From the NCBI GenBank assembly GCA_964403185.1, contig CAYOFK010000007.1, positions 1 through 32,271 of the forward strand: 32,271 nucleotides of DNA, in the 5' to 3' direction. Position numbers and translations under genes: made by a program. The DNA is from CAYOFK01 sp964403185. Its GTDB lineage: Bacteria > Bacteroidota > Bacteroidia > Bacteroidales > VadinHA17. Each line of letters opens with the position of its first letter. Position 1 is the first letter of the stretch. The notes under the pieces are model-generated. The model had not been told where the DNA came from and did not search any database. It worked only from the letters and a program-made list of their open reading frames with translations. Below, piece by piece: positions 23,084 to 32,041 of the stretch.

Positions 23084-23671
23084 TTAAAACTCCACAACGG
23101 GTGCTTTTTCAGCTCCTTCAGCAGCTTCAAAGTAGGTTTTCTTATCAAATCCGAAGATGCCTGCGACAATGTTTGTGGGAAAACGCCGGATGTAAGTATT
23201 ATAACTCCGCGTCACCTCATTAAACCTTCTTCGTTCTACTGCGATACGGTTTTCTGTAGCTTCAAGCTGGGCTTGCAGCTCCAGGAAATTCTGGTTGGCT
23301 TTAAGTTCCGGATAGCGTTCAACAACCACCATGAGCCTGGATAATGCTGATGATAATCCGTCTTGTGCAGCCTGGAAATTCTGAAGGATTCCCGCGTTCA
23401 GATTTTCGGGATTCACCTGAATTGAAGTGGCCCTGGCACGGGCTTCGATCACCTGGGTAAGGGTTTCCTGTTCAAAATCGGCATATCCTTTTACCGTATT
23501 CACGAGGTTTGGTATAAGATCGGCCCTGCGCTGATACACATTTTCTACCTGGGCCCACTGGGCAGTAACCTGCTCATCCAGGGAGACCATTTTGTTATAT
23601 CCGCAACCGGACAATAAAGGGATGAGCACAATAATCCAAAAAGGTCTGATAATTTTTTTATAATGTTTCAT
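23084..23671 (-). CDS. lemA: LemA family lipoprotein
   Basis: The 195-residue protein carries a clear lipobox (LLSGC) near residue 23, so it is probably lipidated and membrane-tethered. It then has the LemA signature: WAQVENVYQRRADLIPNLV, a long helical hairpin (ARARATSIQVNPENLNAG), YPELKANQNFLELQAQLE and the closing NTYIRRFPTNIVAGIFGF. LemA proteins form helical bundles of unknown biochemical role and are usually coded with TPM proteins, as here. It heads the TPM gene pair. The gene upstream encodes a diverged relative. Confidence 0.93.
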   Translation of the reverse strand: MKHYKKIIRPFWIIVLIPLLSGCGYNKMVSLDEQVTAQWAQVENVYQRRADLIPNLVNTVKGYADFEQETLTQVIEARARATSIQVNPENLNAGILQNFQAAQDGLSSALSRLMVVVERYPELKANQNFLELQAQLEATENRIAVERRRFNEVTRSYNTYIRRFPTNIVAGIFGFDKKTYFEAAEGAEKAPVVEF

Positions 23672-23779
23672 GTGGGGATCATTTAATTAGTATTTAATCG
23701 CATTCATTTCATTGCTATAACTTGGTAAAGGGGCATTAAATATACTTATTACAAGCGATAATATTTTCCATTTGTGTCA

Positions 23780-24322
23780 TTATTCATTGATTTGTACAGT
23801 GCTGGAAACAATAAAGTAATCTTTAGCTTGAAAATGAAACAGGCTGGAATAGAAATTTCTTGGGAACTGTTTTATATAAGTGTTAAATGCCCGCACCTGA
23901 TTGTTATAATGTTTTTTTGATTTTTGTATGTTTTGCATTTGTTCAGCGATATGAGCAGCCATTTCAGATCCGGTCGGGCAGTCAGCCTGGATTTTAATAA
24001 GAATGGGATCTATAAACTGCAATCCGTCACGAATTTTAATAAAATCGTCATAGATAAGGATTGCAGAATGGTCAAGGCTTTGCCAGAAATCTAACAGTTC
24101 AGTAGCAATAAGCAGACTTTCAATGGTTTGGCAGTGTCCTGATGAATCTTCCAACTGGATCAGGGGGCGGCAGACACCTTCGTACTGACCGGCCAGTTCA
24201 AAAAAGGTCCCGTTGGTACTGAGGTCCCTTTTTTTCATCCGTCCCAGTGTGGATCTGGCGGAAACAACAGCCAAAAGCAGTAAAACAACAAGGGCTAAAT
24301 AAAAAAACGCTCTTTTTTTCAT
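23780..24322 (-). CDS. Diverged LemA-like membrane protein
   Basis: This 180-residue protein has an N-terminal membrane helix (about 5-22). Its C-terminal 50 residues clearly resemble the adjacent LemA: VRAFNTYIKQFPRNFYSSLFHF matches SYNTYIRRFPTNIVAGIFGF in order and spacing. The LemA hallmark RRADLIPNLV is missing and the central helices are barely recognisable, so it appears to be an old, fast-evolving duplicate. It has no lipobox. It lies 108 bases upstream of lemA and has its own TAAATTTG box, and could be co-transcribed with the operon or be a separate unit. The function is unknown. Confidence 0.7.
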   Translation of the reverse strand: MKKRAFFYLALVVLLLLAVVSARSTLGRMKKRDLSTNGTFFELAGQYEGVCRPLIQLEDSSGHCQTIESLLIATELLDFWQSLDHSAILIYDDFIKIRDGLQFIDPILIKIQADCPTGSEMAAHIAEQMQNIQKSKKHYNNQVRAFNTYIKQFPRNFYSSLFHFQAKDYFIVSSTVQINE

Positions 24323-24343
24323 GATGAGATCCGTTCAGAATGG

Positions 24344-24351
24344 CAAATTTA
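24344..24351 (-). promoter_or_regulatory. -7 box TAAATTTG upstream of the LemA-like gene
   Basis: The minus strand has TAAATTTG 21 bases before the ATG at 24322. The octamer is identical to those before paralogues 2 and 4 of the propeller cluster. No clear -33 element is visible because the upstream sequence is A-rich. Confidence 0.4.
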
Positions 24352-24376
24352 GTTTTTTTTTAATTTTTCTATGATT

Positions 24377-24405
24377 AAAAAAAAAGGACTGCCTGTTGAC
24401 AATCC
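24377..24405 (-). terminator. Rho-independent terminator after the zinc-ribbon gene
   Basis: Read on the minus strand, GGATTG (24400-24405) pairs with CAGTCC (24386-24391), with one G-U pair and an 8-base loop, and is followed by nine T residues (24377-24385). It lies 25 bases after the stop of the C4 zinc-ribbon gene and would end the M23-to-zinc-ribbon transcript before the LemA-like gene. Confidence 0.6.
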
Positions 24406-24429
24406 CCTGTTTTCTATTGTATTGAGGTA

Positions 24430-25200
24430 CTATTTTGTTGGCTCGGGAACTATTTCATTATCTACAAGGATCCGTCCGCAATACTCACAAACGATCACTT
24501 TCTTCCTGGATTTAATATCCAGTTGCCGTTGCGGTGGGATCTTATTAAAACAGCCCCCACAGGCGTCCCTCTCAATGGTTACCACGGCCAGTCCGTTTCG
24601 CGCATTGGTTCTAATACGCTGGTAAGCGGAAAGCAGCCTTGGTTCAATTACTTTCCGGATCTTCTCTGAACTGGCAATCAGTTCCTTTTCTTCTTTCTGT
24701 GTATCTTTAATGATCTCATCCAGTTCGCCTTTTTTGGCCTCCAGATCCTGCTGGCGTTCTTCCAGTACCTTTACAGAAACGTCCATCACTTTTTTCTTTT
24801 CGTCAACCTTGACAGTGAATTCACGGATACGCTTTTCACACAATTCTATCTCCAGCGTCTGGTATTCCATTTCTTTGGAAATGGAATCAAACTCCCTGTT
24901 GTTCCGCACATTTTTTTGCTGCTCTTCATACTTTTTAATAAGGGCCTGGGCATCAACGATCTCATTTTTCCTTTTTGCAACAGTTCCCTCAAAACCGGCC
25001 ACTTCCTCTTCGAAATTTTTTATCCTGGTTTCAAGACCTGCAACCTCATCTTCAAGGTCCTGGACTTCAAGAGGCAGTTCGCCTCTGAGGATCCTGATCT
25101 TGTCGATGGAAGAATCAGCCAACTGCAATTCATATAACGCCCGAAGTTTATCTTCAACGGTAATCTCAGTCTGCACTTTAGCCACTTTTGCTTTAGCCAT
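24430..25200 (-). CDS. C4-type zinc ribbon coiled-coil protein (CdsZ/DUF164-like)
   Basis: The 256-residue protein is mostly a long antiparallel coiled coil (about 25-195, rich in Glu, Lys and Leu heptads such as LEDEVAGLETRIKNFEEEV) followed by a four-Cys zinc ribbon: Cys214 and Cys217 in CGGC, Cys238 and Cys241 in CEYC. This is the zf-RING_7/DUF164 family, members of which bind nucleic acid or secretion components in other bacteria. In Bacteroidota it habitually follows a Nif3-like gene, as here, with only three bases between them. Translational coupling is likely. The precise role is unknown. Confidence 0.92.
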   Translation of the reverse strand: MAKAKVAKVQTEITVEDKLRALYELQLADSSIDKIRILRGELPLEVQDLEDEVAGLETRIKNFEEEVAGFEGTVAKRKNEIVDAQALIKKYEEQQKNVRNNREFDSISKEMEYQTLEIELCEKRIREFTVKVDEKKKVMDVSVKVLEERQQDLEAKKGELDEIIKDTQKEEKELIASSEKIRKVIEPRLLSAYQRIRTNARNGLAVVTIERDACGGCFNKIPPQRQLDIKSRKKVIVCEYCGRILVDNEIVPEPTK

Positions 25201-25203
25201 TTC

Positions 25204-26298
25204 TTAATAAAAATTTACTGGATTAGTATTCACCTCCGAAATTCGAATTGCAAATGTAGGGAATTTTTTCTTAAGTAAGGCACTAAAAATTTCTTTCACA
25301 TAACGCTCACTTTCATAATGTCCCACGTCAATCATCAGTATCCTGTCATCAGCTTCAAAGAAGTCGTGGTATTTAAAATCTCCCGACACAAAAGCATCGG
25401 ATCCTGAACGGATGGCATCGTTTAATAAGATACTGCCGGCCCCTCCGCAAACAGCTACTTTATTAATCTCCCTGTTGTTCAGACTGGTATGTCTGAGGGT
25501 GTGAAGATTGAGTGTTTTTTTCAGGTGGTTAAGAAAATCCGGTTCAGAAACCGCCTTATTCAGATTACCCACCATGCCCATGCCAGCCATGGGAAACACA
25601 TTCTCCAAAGGATACAGGTCGTATGCCACTTCCTCGTATGGATGGGCATTTAACAAAGCCTGCACCACCTTATTTTTCAGGTGTCCCGGCAAAATGGTTT
25701 CCAATCTCAATTCTTTTTCAAAATTGATGGTGCCCTTTTTCCCAATGAAGGGGTCGGTATTACTGCCACCCCTGAAACTGCCTGTGCCATTCAGTGTAAA
25801 ACTGCATTGGTCATAATTACCAATAACCCCTGCACCTGCCTCAAAGATTGCATTTCTGACCGTTTCTATGTGATCTTCGGGAATAAAGGTCACCAGCTTC
25901 AGCAGGTAATTTTCAACCGGTTTGAGGATCACCGGGTTTTTCAGACCGATCAGGGAAGCAAGAAATGAATTCACACCTCCCGTGATGGCATCCAGGTTGG
26001 TATGGCAGGCATAGACTGCTATGTTATTTTTCACAGCTTTAATAACCATTCGCTCAGTTGCATTGCTTCCGGTAAGTTTTTTTAACCCTTTGAAGATGAG
26101 TGGGTGGTGGGCAATGATGAGACCGGCCTTTTTTTCGATGGCTTCTTCCATGACGCCAGGGGTTACATCAAGGGTTGCCAGGGCAGATTTTATGGTCCGT
26201 TCAGGATCGCCGATAATCAGGCCGGCGTTGTCGTATGATTCCTGGAGCTGCAGAGGCGCTATGGATTCAAGGTAGGATGTGAGTTCTTTAATTTTCAC
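25204..26298 (-). CDS. Nif3-like dinuclear metal-centre protein (YqfO type)
   Basis: The 364-residue protein has the split NIF3 fold with a CutA/PII-like insert at about 130-235. Metal ligands are visible in AHHPLIFKGLKKL, CHTNLDAITGGVN and the C-terminal DVGHYESERYVKEIF. Members have been reported as GTP cyclohydrolase I type 2-like proteins, but a general hydrolase role is unproven. The start is GTG: an in-frame TAA lies four codons upstream and no ATG precedes the conserved KIKELTSYLESIAPL. It sits three bases before the zinc-ribbon gene and 35 bases after the MerR gene, so all three probably share a transcript. Confidence 0.93.
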   Translation of the reverse strand: MKIKELTSYLESIAPLQLQESYDNAGLIIGDPERTIKSALATLDVTPGVMEEAIEKKAGLIIAHHPLIFKGLKKLTGSNATERMVIKAVKNNIAVYACHTNLDAITGGVNSFLASLIGLKNPVILKPVENYLLKLVTFIPEDHIETVRNAIFEAGAGVIGNYDQCSFTLNGTGSFRGGSNTDPFIGKKGTINFEKELRLETILPGHLKNKVVQALLNAHPYEEVAYDLYPLENVFPMAGMGMVGNLNKAVSEPDFLNHLKKTLNLHTLRHTSLNNREINKVAVCGGAGSILLNDAIRSGSDAFVSGDFKYHDFFEADDRILMIDVGHYESERYVKEIFSALLKKKFPTFAIRISEVNTNPVNFY

Positions 26299-26333
26299 AA
26301 GAAAAAATTATCATGGACTTTGCATCGGGTGTT

Positions 26334-26669
26334 TTACAACTGATTACGTACTTCAATCATTAATTCCCTGAGTTCTTTTAAAGTTTTGATCACTTCAAAG
26401 TTATTCTTTGTGTCATCCTTGTTCTCCTTGATCTTTTTCCTGGCCCCTTTCAGGGTCATCCCCCGTTCCCTGACCAGATGAAAGATCAGATGGAAGTTGT
26501 CCACATCGGGTTGTGTAAACAGTCGGTTTCCCTTCTTATTTTTTTTTGGTTTTATAACATCAAATTCTTTCTCCCAATACCTGATCAGGGAGGTCTTTAC
26601 ATTAAATATCTCAGCCACTTCACTGATGGAATAGAACAGCTTTTCAACCTTCTTTTCCTTATACGGCAT
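26334..26669 (-). CDS. MerR family transcriptional regulator
   Basis: The 111-residue protein has the winged helix-turn-helix of MerR at about 10-75 (YSISEVAEIFNVKTSLIRYWEKEF ends the recognition region, then KKGNRLFTQPDVDNFHLI forms the wing) followed by a dimerisation helix (TLKELRELMIEVRNQL). It lacks a C-terminal effector domain and metal-binding Cys residues, so it is not a metal or drug sensor of the classic kind. Small MerR proteins next to M23 peptidase and alaS genes are frequent in Bacteroidota. Its target is unknown. Confidence 0.9.
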   Translation of the reverse strand: MPYKEKKVEKLFYSISEVAEIFNVKTSLIRYWEKEFDVIKPKKNKKGNRLFTQPDVDNFHLIFHLVRERGMTLKGARKKIKENKDDTKNNFEVIKTLKELRELMIEVRNQL

Positions 26670-26747
26670 AATTGAAGTGTTTAATTAAGTAATTCATGTA
26701 AGGAGCACTAAGTTAATAAATAATCCTTAAATGTTCATTCAGAATTT

Positions 26748-28268
26748 CTATTTTTCACCAAGACAATAGAGGTACCCATTCCGTGAGGCGATATAGATCC
26801 GGTGGTCAAATGCAACGGGAGTCGCTTCAAAGGATCCGGGGAATCTGGCCAGCAACTTGAAATTCATCAGGCTGTCATACCGGAACAGATGTACTCCGTT
26901 ATAACCTGCGGCAATCAGCTTGTCTTCAACAAATATGGGTGTCGATATGGAAGGGCCAATATACTTTTTGTAAATCAGTTCAGGAGTATTAAACTGCGTC
27001 AGGCTGTCCGGTCCTGCTACGGTGGAATCGGCACTGATCTTTTGATGATCAACCACATAGAGGTATCCATCAATACCGGTAAATGCGGCCAGCTTTGGTT
27101 CCCCGTCGTCTGCATAGGAATCGTTTATTCCAACCGATCCGACTACTCCGCCTTCCCAACTCACAAATTCATGGTCCTCTGTGGGGAAATACCATACAAC
27201 AGCCGCATTTCCTTCTTTTGAAGGATCAAGTTTCATAATGCCACCCAAACCTCTGATGTATTGTTTCTCAACAGAGATTATAAGGTTGCTGTCCGATGTT
27301 ACGATGGCGGAACCATCCATATCGGATCCTACATAAAATTCCCAGTCTAAAACCTTCGAACTCAGATTGTATCCCCATACTCTTCCCGATCCTGAGGCTA
27401 TATAGATCTTTCCATTCAGCAAACCTGGAGAGCTTTCAGTCACCACATTGTATGCATGCCCCTCAACATCCTCCATTTTGTAAAGTTTGAACTCCCGGAT
27501 AATCGCCGGTTGCAGCATACCGTCTTTCATCCGGGCTTTTTCAGGATCAGGATCCAATACCGTAAAGAGGGAATTCTCAAGTCCGATATACAATGTATCG
27601 TTGACAATAAGCGCAGAACCGTCCACATCGCGGCTGTAGGAGTGGGTCCACTTGCTGTCCAGCCGCCACAATTCCTTTCCCGTATAATAGGAGATGGCGC
27701 GGAATGAGGGGATGTGTTTTGCATCCAGAAAATTGCCTGTTCCAAGACGGCTTCCCTGGAAAATGATGGCCGAATGAGCCGGATCTGCAGCCTCCGGAAA
27801 CAGTCCGATAGTTCCGGTACCCTTTACCACATCATCAAAGGCGTACTGCCACACCAGGCTGCCGTCTGAAGTCCGGATCTTTTTGAGGTTGTGGTCGTAG
27901 GAACCCTGTATGAGAAAAAGCTCCCCCCTCTCCTTTACCAGCAAAGGCTGACCGGTCCATCCGGCACCGGCCCATATCCGTGATCCGGATTTTCTGGAGA
28001 TGACCGTTTCACCTTTTCCCAGATAATGTTTCCAGATTACGGCCAGGGAATCGGGTGCATCCCTTCCATAAAAGTTTCTCTGGCTATTTCCGAGGAAGGT
28101 GGGGATGATCAGCTCAATATCTGCTGTTACGGCTGTATCGTATGACTGAAGCGGGATTTGAATACTGTCCTGAATAGAAGTCTCAGTGAATTGAAAAAAA
28201 ATCGGGTTCATCCTGAAGAAAAACCCGAAGCTGAGAAAGAGTATGGTGATTTGAAAGGATTTGGACAT
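26748..28268 (-). CDS. PQQ-like beta-propeller protein
   Basis: With the ATG at 28268 the protein has 506 residues; a TTG three codons upstream would overlap the M23 gene. A signal peptide or membrane anchor at about 5-26 is followed by repeated beta-propeller blades of the PQQ/YVTN kind, each ending in a motif such as GSLVWQYAFD, GKELWRLDSKWTH, KVLDWEFYVGSDMDGS or YLYCLGEK. No dehydrogenase PQQ-binding residues or c-type haem motif (CxxCH) are seen, so it is probably a structural or binding propeller of the periplasm. It starts one base after the M23 stop and is translationally coupled to it. A BamB-like scaffold role is possible but not shown. Confidence 0.85.
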   Translation of the reverse strand: MSKSFQITILFLSFGFFFRMNPIFFQFTETSIQDSIQIPLQSYDTAVTADIELIIPTFLGNSQRNFYGRDAPDSLAVIWKHYLGKGETVISRKSGSRIWAGAGWTGQPLLVKERGELFLIQGSYDHNLKKIRTSDGSLVWQYAFDDVVKGTGTIGLFPEAADPAHSAIIFQGSRLGTGNFLDAKHIPSFRAISYYTGKELWRLDSKWTHSYSRDVDGSALIVNDTLYIGLENSLFTVLDPDPEKARMKDGMLQPAIIREFKLYKMEDVEGHAYNVVTESSPGLLNGKIYIASGSGRVWGYNLSSKVLDWEFYVGSDMDGSAIVTSDSNLIISVEKQYIRGLGGIMKLDPSKEGNAAVVWYFPTEDHEFVSWEGGVVGSVGINDSYADDGEPKLAAFTGIDGYLYVVDHQKISADSTVAGPDSLTQFNTPELIYKKYIGPSISTPIFVEDKLIAAGYNGVHLFRYDSLMNFKLLARFPGSFEATPVAFDHRIYIASRNGYLYCLGEK

Positions 28269-28269
28269 C

Positions 28270-29250
28270 CTAGTCAAATGACTGTCCGCTCTTCATGGAA
28301 AGTATGATCATCCGGTCCCACTCTTCTGCAGACAGGTCGTTAAAGTAGTAATTTATAGGATTCACTTTTTTACCATTCTGGTGTACCTCATAATGGAGGT
28401 GTGGGGCAGTGGACAGTCCGGTGCTTCCAACAAATCCTATAATGTCTCCCCGCTTAACCTTCTGGCCCTTTTTAACATTAAAACCGTTTAAATGACTTAA
28501 ATGTCCATACCTGGTTTTATAGCCAAACCCATGGTCAACAACGATCTGGTTGCCATAGCCGCGCCTTGAAGTGATCACCCGGACAACTTTGCCATTACCT
28601 GTGGCATACACCGGAGTCCCTGTGGGCGCTGTAAAGTCCATGCCATAATGAAAACGCCGGATCTTATAAATGGGATGGATCCTGTATCCCCATCCTGAGG
28701 CAGTCTTTTTCAGGTCTTTATTGGCGATGGGCTGTATGGCCGGAACACTGGCAATCATGTCTTCCTTGTTCTTTGCAAGGTCAATGAGGGCATCGTACGA
28801 TTTGGATTGCACATACATCCGTTTTGTGATCGCATCCAGTTGTTTGGCTGTATTGATCACAATTTCAGAGTTATCATAGCCTTCAAGATCACTGTAACGG
28901 TTTACACCACCAAGCCCCTGGGACCTGACAGAACCGGAAATGGGTTCCGCTTCAAAAATGGTACGGTACAGGTCATCATCCCGCTGTTCAAGATCTGCAA
29001 GGACTACACCTACCTGATTTAATTTCTTATTGAGGATCTCATATTGTGCCAATAATTGATTGTTCTCTCTTTTAAGCCGGCGCTCTTTAGGAGAATCAAA
29101 AAATTGTGAAAACACAAGCATATAAACCCCTGCCAGAAGCAAACTTCCGACAAAATAGGCCAGGAACTTAAGTACGCGATCCTTAAAGCTCCGTTGGATC
29201 TGGTCATACCGTAATGATTCAGAATTAAACTTAAATTTTACTTTAGTCAT
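28270..29250 (-). CDS. M23 (LytM-type) metallopeptidase
   Basis: The 326-residue protein has a short cytoplasmic N terminus, a transmembrane helix at about 30-52 (FLAYFVGSLLLAGVYMLVF), a coiled coil at about 55-100 (KRENNQLLAQYEILNKKLNQ) and a C-terminal M23 domain at about 190-305. Zinc ligands His201 and Asp205 in HYGMDF and His286 in HLHYEV, with the second catalytic His284, are all present, so it should be an active peptidoglycan endopeptidase rather than an EnvC-like activator. It is the first gene of a predicted operon (M23, propeller, MerR, Nif3, zinc ribbon) and diverges from alaS. Confidence 0.95.
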   Translation of the reverse strand: MTKVKFKFNSESLRYDQIQRSFKDRVLKFLAYFVGSLLLAGVYMLVFSQFFDSPKERRLKRENNQLLAQYEILNKKLNQVGVVLADLEQRDDDLYRTIFEAEPISGSVRSQGLGGVNRYSDLEGYDNSEIVINTAKQLDAITKRMYVQSKSYDALIDLAKNKEDMIASVPAIQPIANKDLKKTASGWGYRIHPIYKIRRFHYGMDFTAPTGTPVYATGNGKVVRVITSRRGYGNQIVVDHGFGYKTRYGHLSHLNGFNVKKGQKVKRGDIIGFVGSTGLSTAPHLHYEVHQNGKKVNPINYYFNDLSAEEWDRMIILSMKSGQSFD

Positions 29251-29285
29251 TGGTTCCTGCCTTTATAAAAAAGATCAGAATTGGA

Positions 29286-29316
29286 CAAAACTAAACGAAA
29301 AAAACTAATTTTACAA
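29286..29316 (-). promoter_or_regulatory. Promoter of the M23 operon (TTG-N20-TAGTTTTG)
   Basis: On the minus strand TTG (29314-29316) and TAGTTTTG (29286-29293) are 20 bases apart, an exact fit to the Bacteroidota -33/-7 arrangement. The -7 box lies 35 bases before the ATG at 29250. Confidence 0.6.
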
Positions 29317-29383
29317 GCGAATGTCCGGGGAAATGTTAAATTTCTTCTATACAACCATATGATATTCAGATTGTTTTCCAGTT

Positions 29384-32008
29384 ATGACAAGCTCAGAAAT
29401 ACGCAAATCATTCCACGATTTTTTTAAATCTAAACAACATGAAATTGTGGGCTCTGCCCCCATGGTTGTGAAAAACGACCCCACGCTGATGTTCACCAAC
29501 GCCGGCATGAATCAGTTTAAGGATATTTTCCTCGGAAACAAGGAGCCCCAGGCACCCAGGATTGCAAACACTCAAAAATGCTTACGGGTATCTGGCAAGC
29601 ATAACGACCTGGAGGAAGTGGGACTGGATACCTGCCACCATACCATGTTTGAGATGCTTGGCAACTGGTCGTTTGGCGATTATTTTAAGAAAGAGACCAT
29701 TGCCTGGGCTTTCGAATACCTTGTGGAGGTCTTGAAAATCCCGGCCGATCGCCTCTTTGCAACCATTTTTAAAGGCAGTCCCGGTGAATCACTTGAGAGG
29801 GATGGAGAAGCTTATGTTTTTTGGTCCGGTATCCTGAAACCGGATCACATTCTTGACGGATCAAAAAAAGATAATTTCTGGGAAATGGGCGATACCGGAC
29901 CTTGTGGCCCATGCTCAGAGATCCACATTGACCTCAGACCGGATAAAGAACGTGAAAAAGTGCCCGGGAGTTTACTGGTGAATAAAGACCACCCGCTGGT
30001 CATAGAGATCTGGAACCTGGTATTCATTCAATATAACAGATTGTCAAACGGCACCCTGGAACGGCTGCCTTTGAAACATGTGGATACAGGCCTGGGATTT
30101 GAACGTTTGTGTATGGTGGTTCAGGGACACACATCGAATTATGATACCGACTTGTTTCAATCCATAATTGCAGAGATCTCAGCCATCAGCAAAATAAAAT
30201 ACGGAAAGGATGAAAAATCCGACATTGCCATGCGGGTTGTGGCCGACCATCTGCGTGCGGTTTCCTTTTCCATTGCCGATGGCCAACTCCCCTCCAATGT
30301 GAAGGCCGGTTATGTCATACGGCGGATCCTCAGAAGGGCCATCCGTTATGGGTATTCTTTCCTGGGACTCAACGATCCCTTTATTTACAAACTGGTTCCT
30401 GTACTGGCCAAAAACCTTGGCAGTGCCTTTCCGGAACTCCTTGCTCAGGAATCGTTTATATCCAGGGTCATCCGGGAAGAAGAAGCCTCATTCCTGAAAA
30501 CACTTGAAACCGGTATCAGGAAGCTGGAGGAACTGACCGGGCATATTAAGAAACAAAACCGGAAAATACTAAGCGGGGCTTCAGCCTTCCTGCTGTACGA
30601 TACCTATGGATTCCCGCTGGACCTTTCTGAGCTCATACTAAAAGAACAGGGCCTGAAAGTCAATAGAAATGAATTCCGCCAGCACATGGATGCCCAAAAA
30701 ATACGGTCGCGCAACGCCGGAAAACAGGATGCAGATGATTGGGTGGAACTGGCTGAAATAAAAAAGGAGTCGTTCCTGGGCTATAAGCAAACAGAGGCAC
30801 AAGTTCACATTGCCAAATACCGCAAGGTGGTCCGGCAAAACAAAACCCTGTACCATCTGGTCATGGATGCCACACCATTTTATGCTGAAAGTGGCGGACA
30901 GGTCGGGGACCAGGGGTTTTTAATAACCCATTCAGAATCCATTGAGGTTATTGACACCAGAAAAGAAAATGAGCTGACAATACACATCACAGGAAAACTT
31001 CCGGAAGATCCCGGCGCTGAATTTACTGCTGCAGTGAATCCGCAACGGAGACTGCAAACAGCCTGCAACCATACCGCCACACATCTTCTGCATAAAGCAC
31101 TGAGACATGTCCTGGGGGCACATGTCGAACAAAAAGGATCCCTGGTTCATCCGGATTATCTCCGCTTTGATTTCAGTCATTTCCGGAAACCCGGTGATGA
31201 TGAGCTGCTGGCAATTGAAGAAAATGTGAATGCAGATATCCGGGCAAACCATGCACAGAAATCCGGAATTATGAACTGCCGGAAAGCCATCAGGGAAGGA
31301 GCCATTGCCCTTTTTGGTGAAAAATATACAGAAAATGTCCGTATCATCAGGTTTGGGGACTCCAAAGAGTTATGTGGAGGCACCCATGTTCAAGCCACCG
31401 GACAGATCGGTTTCTTTAAGATTACTTCTGAAGGTTCCACCTCCTCCGGTGTCCGGAGGATCGAAGCCATAACCGGCCGGGCTGCAGAATCTTATGTGCA
31501 TGACCAGGAAGCTTTGCTTTCTAAAATCAGGGAACTGCTCAACGGCGCCGGAGACATTGAAAAGACCCTGGAGGATCAAACCTCGGAACTGCGACGTCTG
31601 AGAAAAATTGTGGAGACCGGTGATAAGGAGAAACTCAAAAACCTGAAACAGGAACTGCTCAAAAAACAAAAACAATCCTCCGGTGTTAATACCATTATTG
31701 AACAGGTGGATCAAAATATCAGTGTTGCTGAATTAAAAGATCTGGCCTTTCAACTTCGCGAACAGGTGGATCAACTTTTTTGTTTTCTTGGTCTGGCAGT
31801 TGAGGGGAAAGCCCATCTGATCCTTGTGATCTCAGACCCGGTACTTAAATCAAAGAATCTAAATGCCAGTACGCTTATCAGGGAATTTTCCAAACCTGTT
31901 CAAGGGGGTGGCGGGGGAGAGGCCTTTATTGCCACTGCCGGCGGGAAAAATGCAAAAGGCATTCCTGAAGCTCTGAAAATGGTGAAGGAATTTGTCAGCC
32001 GGTGGTAA
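29384..32008 (+). CDS. alaS: Alanine--tRNA ligase
   Basis: The 874-residue enzyme charges tRNA-Ala. The class II catalytic core runs to about residue 250 (motif 1 around FFKSKQHEIVGSAPMV, FTNAGMNQFKDIFLG, motif 2 region with ANTQKCLRVSGKHNDLEEVG and motif 3 VDTGLGFERLCMVV). It is followed by the tRNA-recognition helices, the editing domain with zinc ligands His563 and His567 (HTATH) and Cys664 and His668 (CGGTH), a coiled coil (EKTLEDQTSELRRLRKIV) and the C-Ala domain (FSKPVQGGGGGEAFIATAGG). All key motifs are intact and the length is normal. It diverges from the M23 operon. A single-mismatch TAAATTTC lies about 45 bases before the ATG. Confidence 0.98.
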   Translation: MTSSEIRKSFHDFFKSKQHEIVGSAPMVVKNDPTLMFTNAGMNQFKDIFLGNKEPQAPRIANTQKCLRVSGKHNDLEEVGLDTCHHTMFEMLGNWSFGDYFKKETIAWAFEYLVEVLKIPADRLFATIFKGSPGESLERDGEAYVFWSGILKPDHILDGSKKDNFWEMGDTGPCGPCSEIHIDLRPDKEREKVPGSLLVNKDHPLVIEIWNLVFIQYNRLSNGTLERLPLKHVDTGLGFERLCMVVQGHTSNYDTDLFQSIIAEISAISKIKYGKDEKSDIAMRVVADHLRAVSFSIADGQLPSNVKAGYVIRRILRRAIRYGYSFLGLNDPFIYKLVPVLAKNLGSAFPELLAQESFISRVIREEEASFLKTLETGIRKLEELTGHIKKQNRKILSGASAFLLYDTYGFPLDLSELILKEQGLKVNRNEFRQHMDAQKIRSRNAGKQDADDWVELAEIKKESFLGYKQTEAQVHIAKYRKVVRQNKTLYHLVMDATPFYAESGGQVGDQGFLITHSESIEVIDTRKENELTIHITGKLPEDPGAEFTAAVNPQRRLQTACNHTATHLLHKALRHVLGAHVEQKGSLVHPDYLRFDFSHFRKPGDDELLAIEENVNADIRANHAQKSGIMNCRKAIREGAIALFGEKYTENVRIIRFGDSKELCGGTHVQATGQIGFFKITSEGSTSSGVRRIEAITGRAAESYVHDQEALLSKIRELLNGAGDIEKTLEDQTSELRRLRKIVETGDKEKLKNLKQELLKKQKQSSGVNTIIEQVDQNISVAELKDLAFQLREQVDQLFCFLGLAVEGKAHLILVISDPVLKSKNLNASTLIREFSKPVQGGGGGEAFIATAGGKNAKGIPEALKMVKEFVSRW

Positions 32009-32041
32009 CTACCCCTCTCCTTCCCTGCGGTCAGGATCCAC

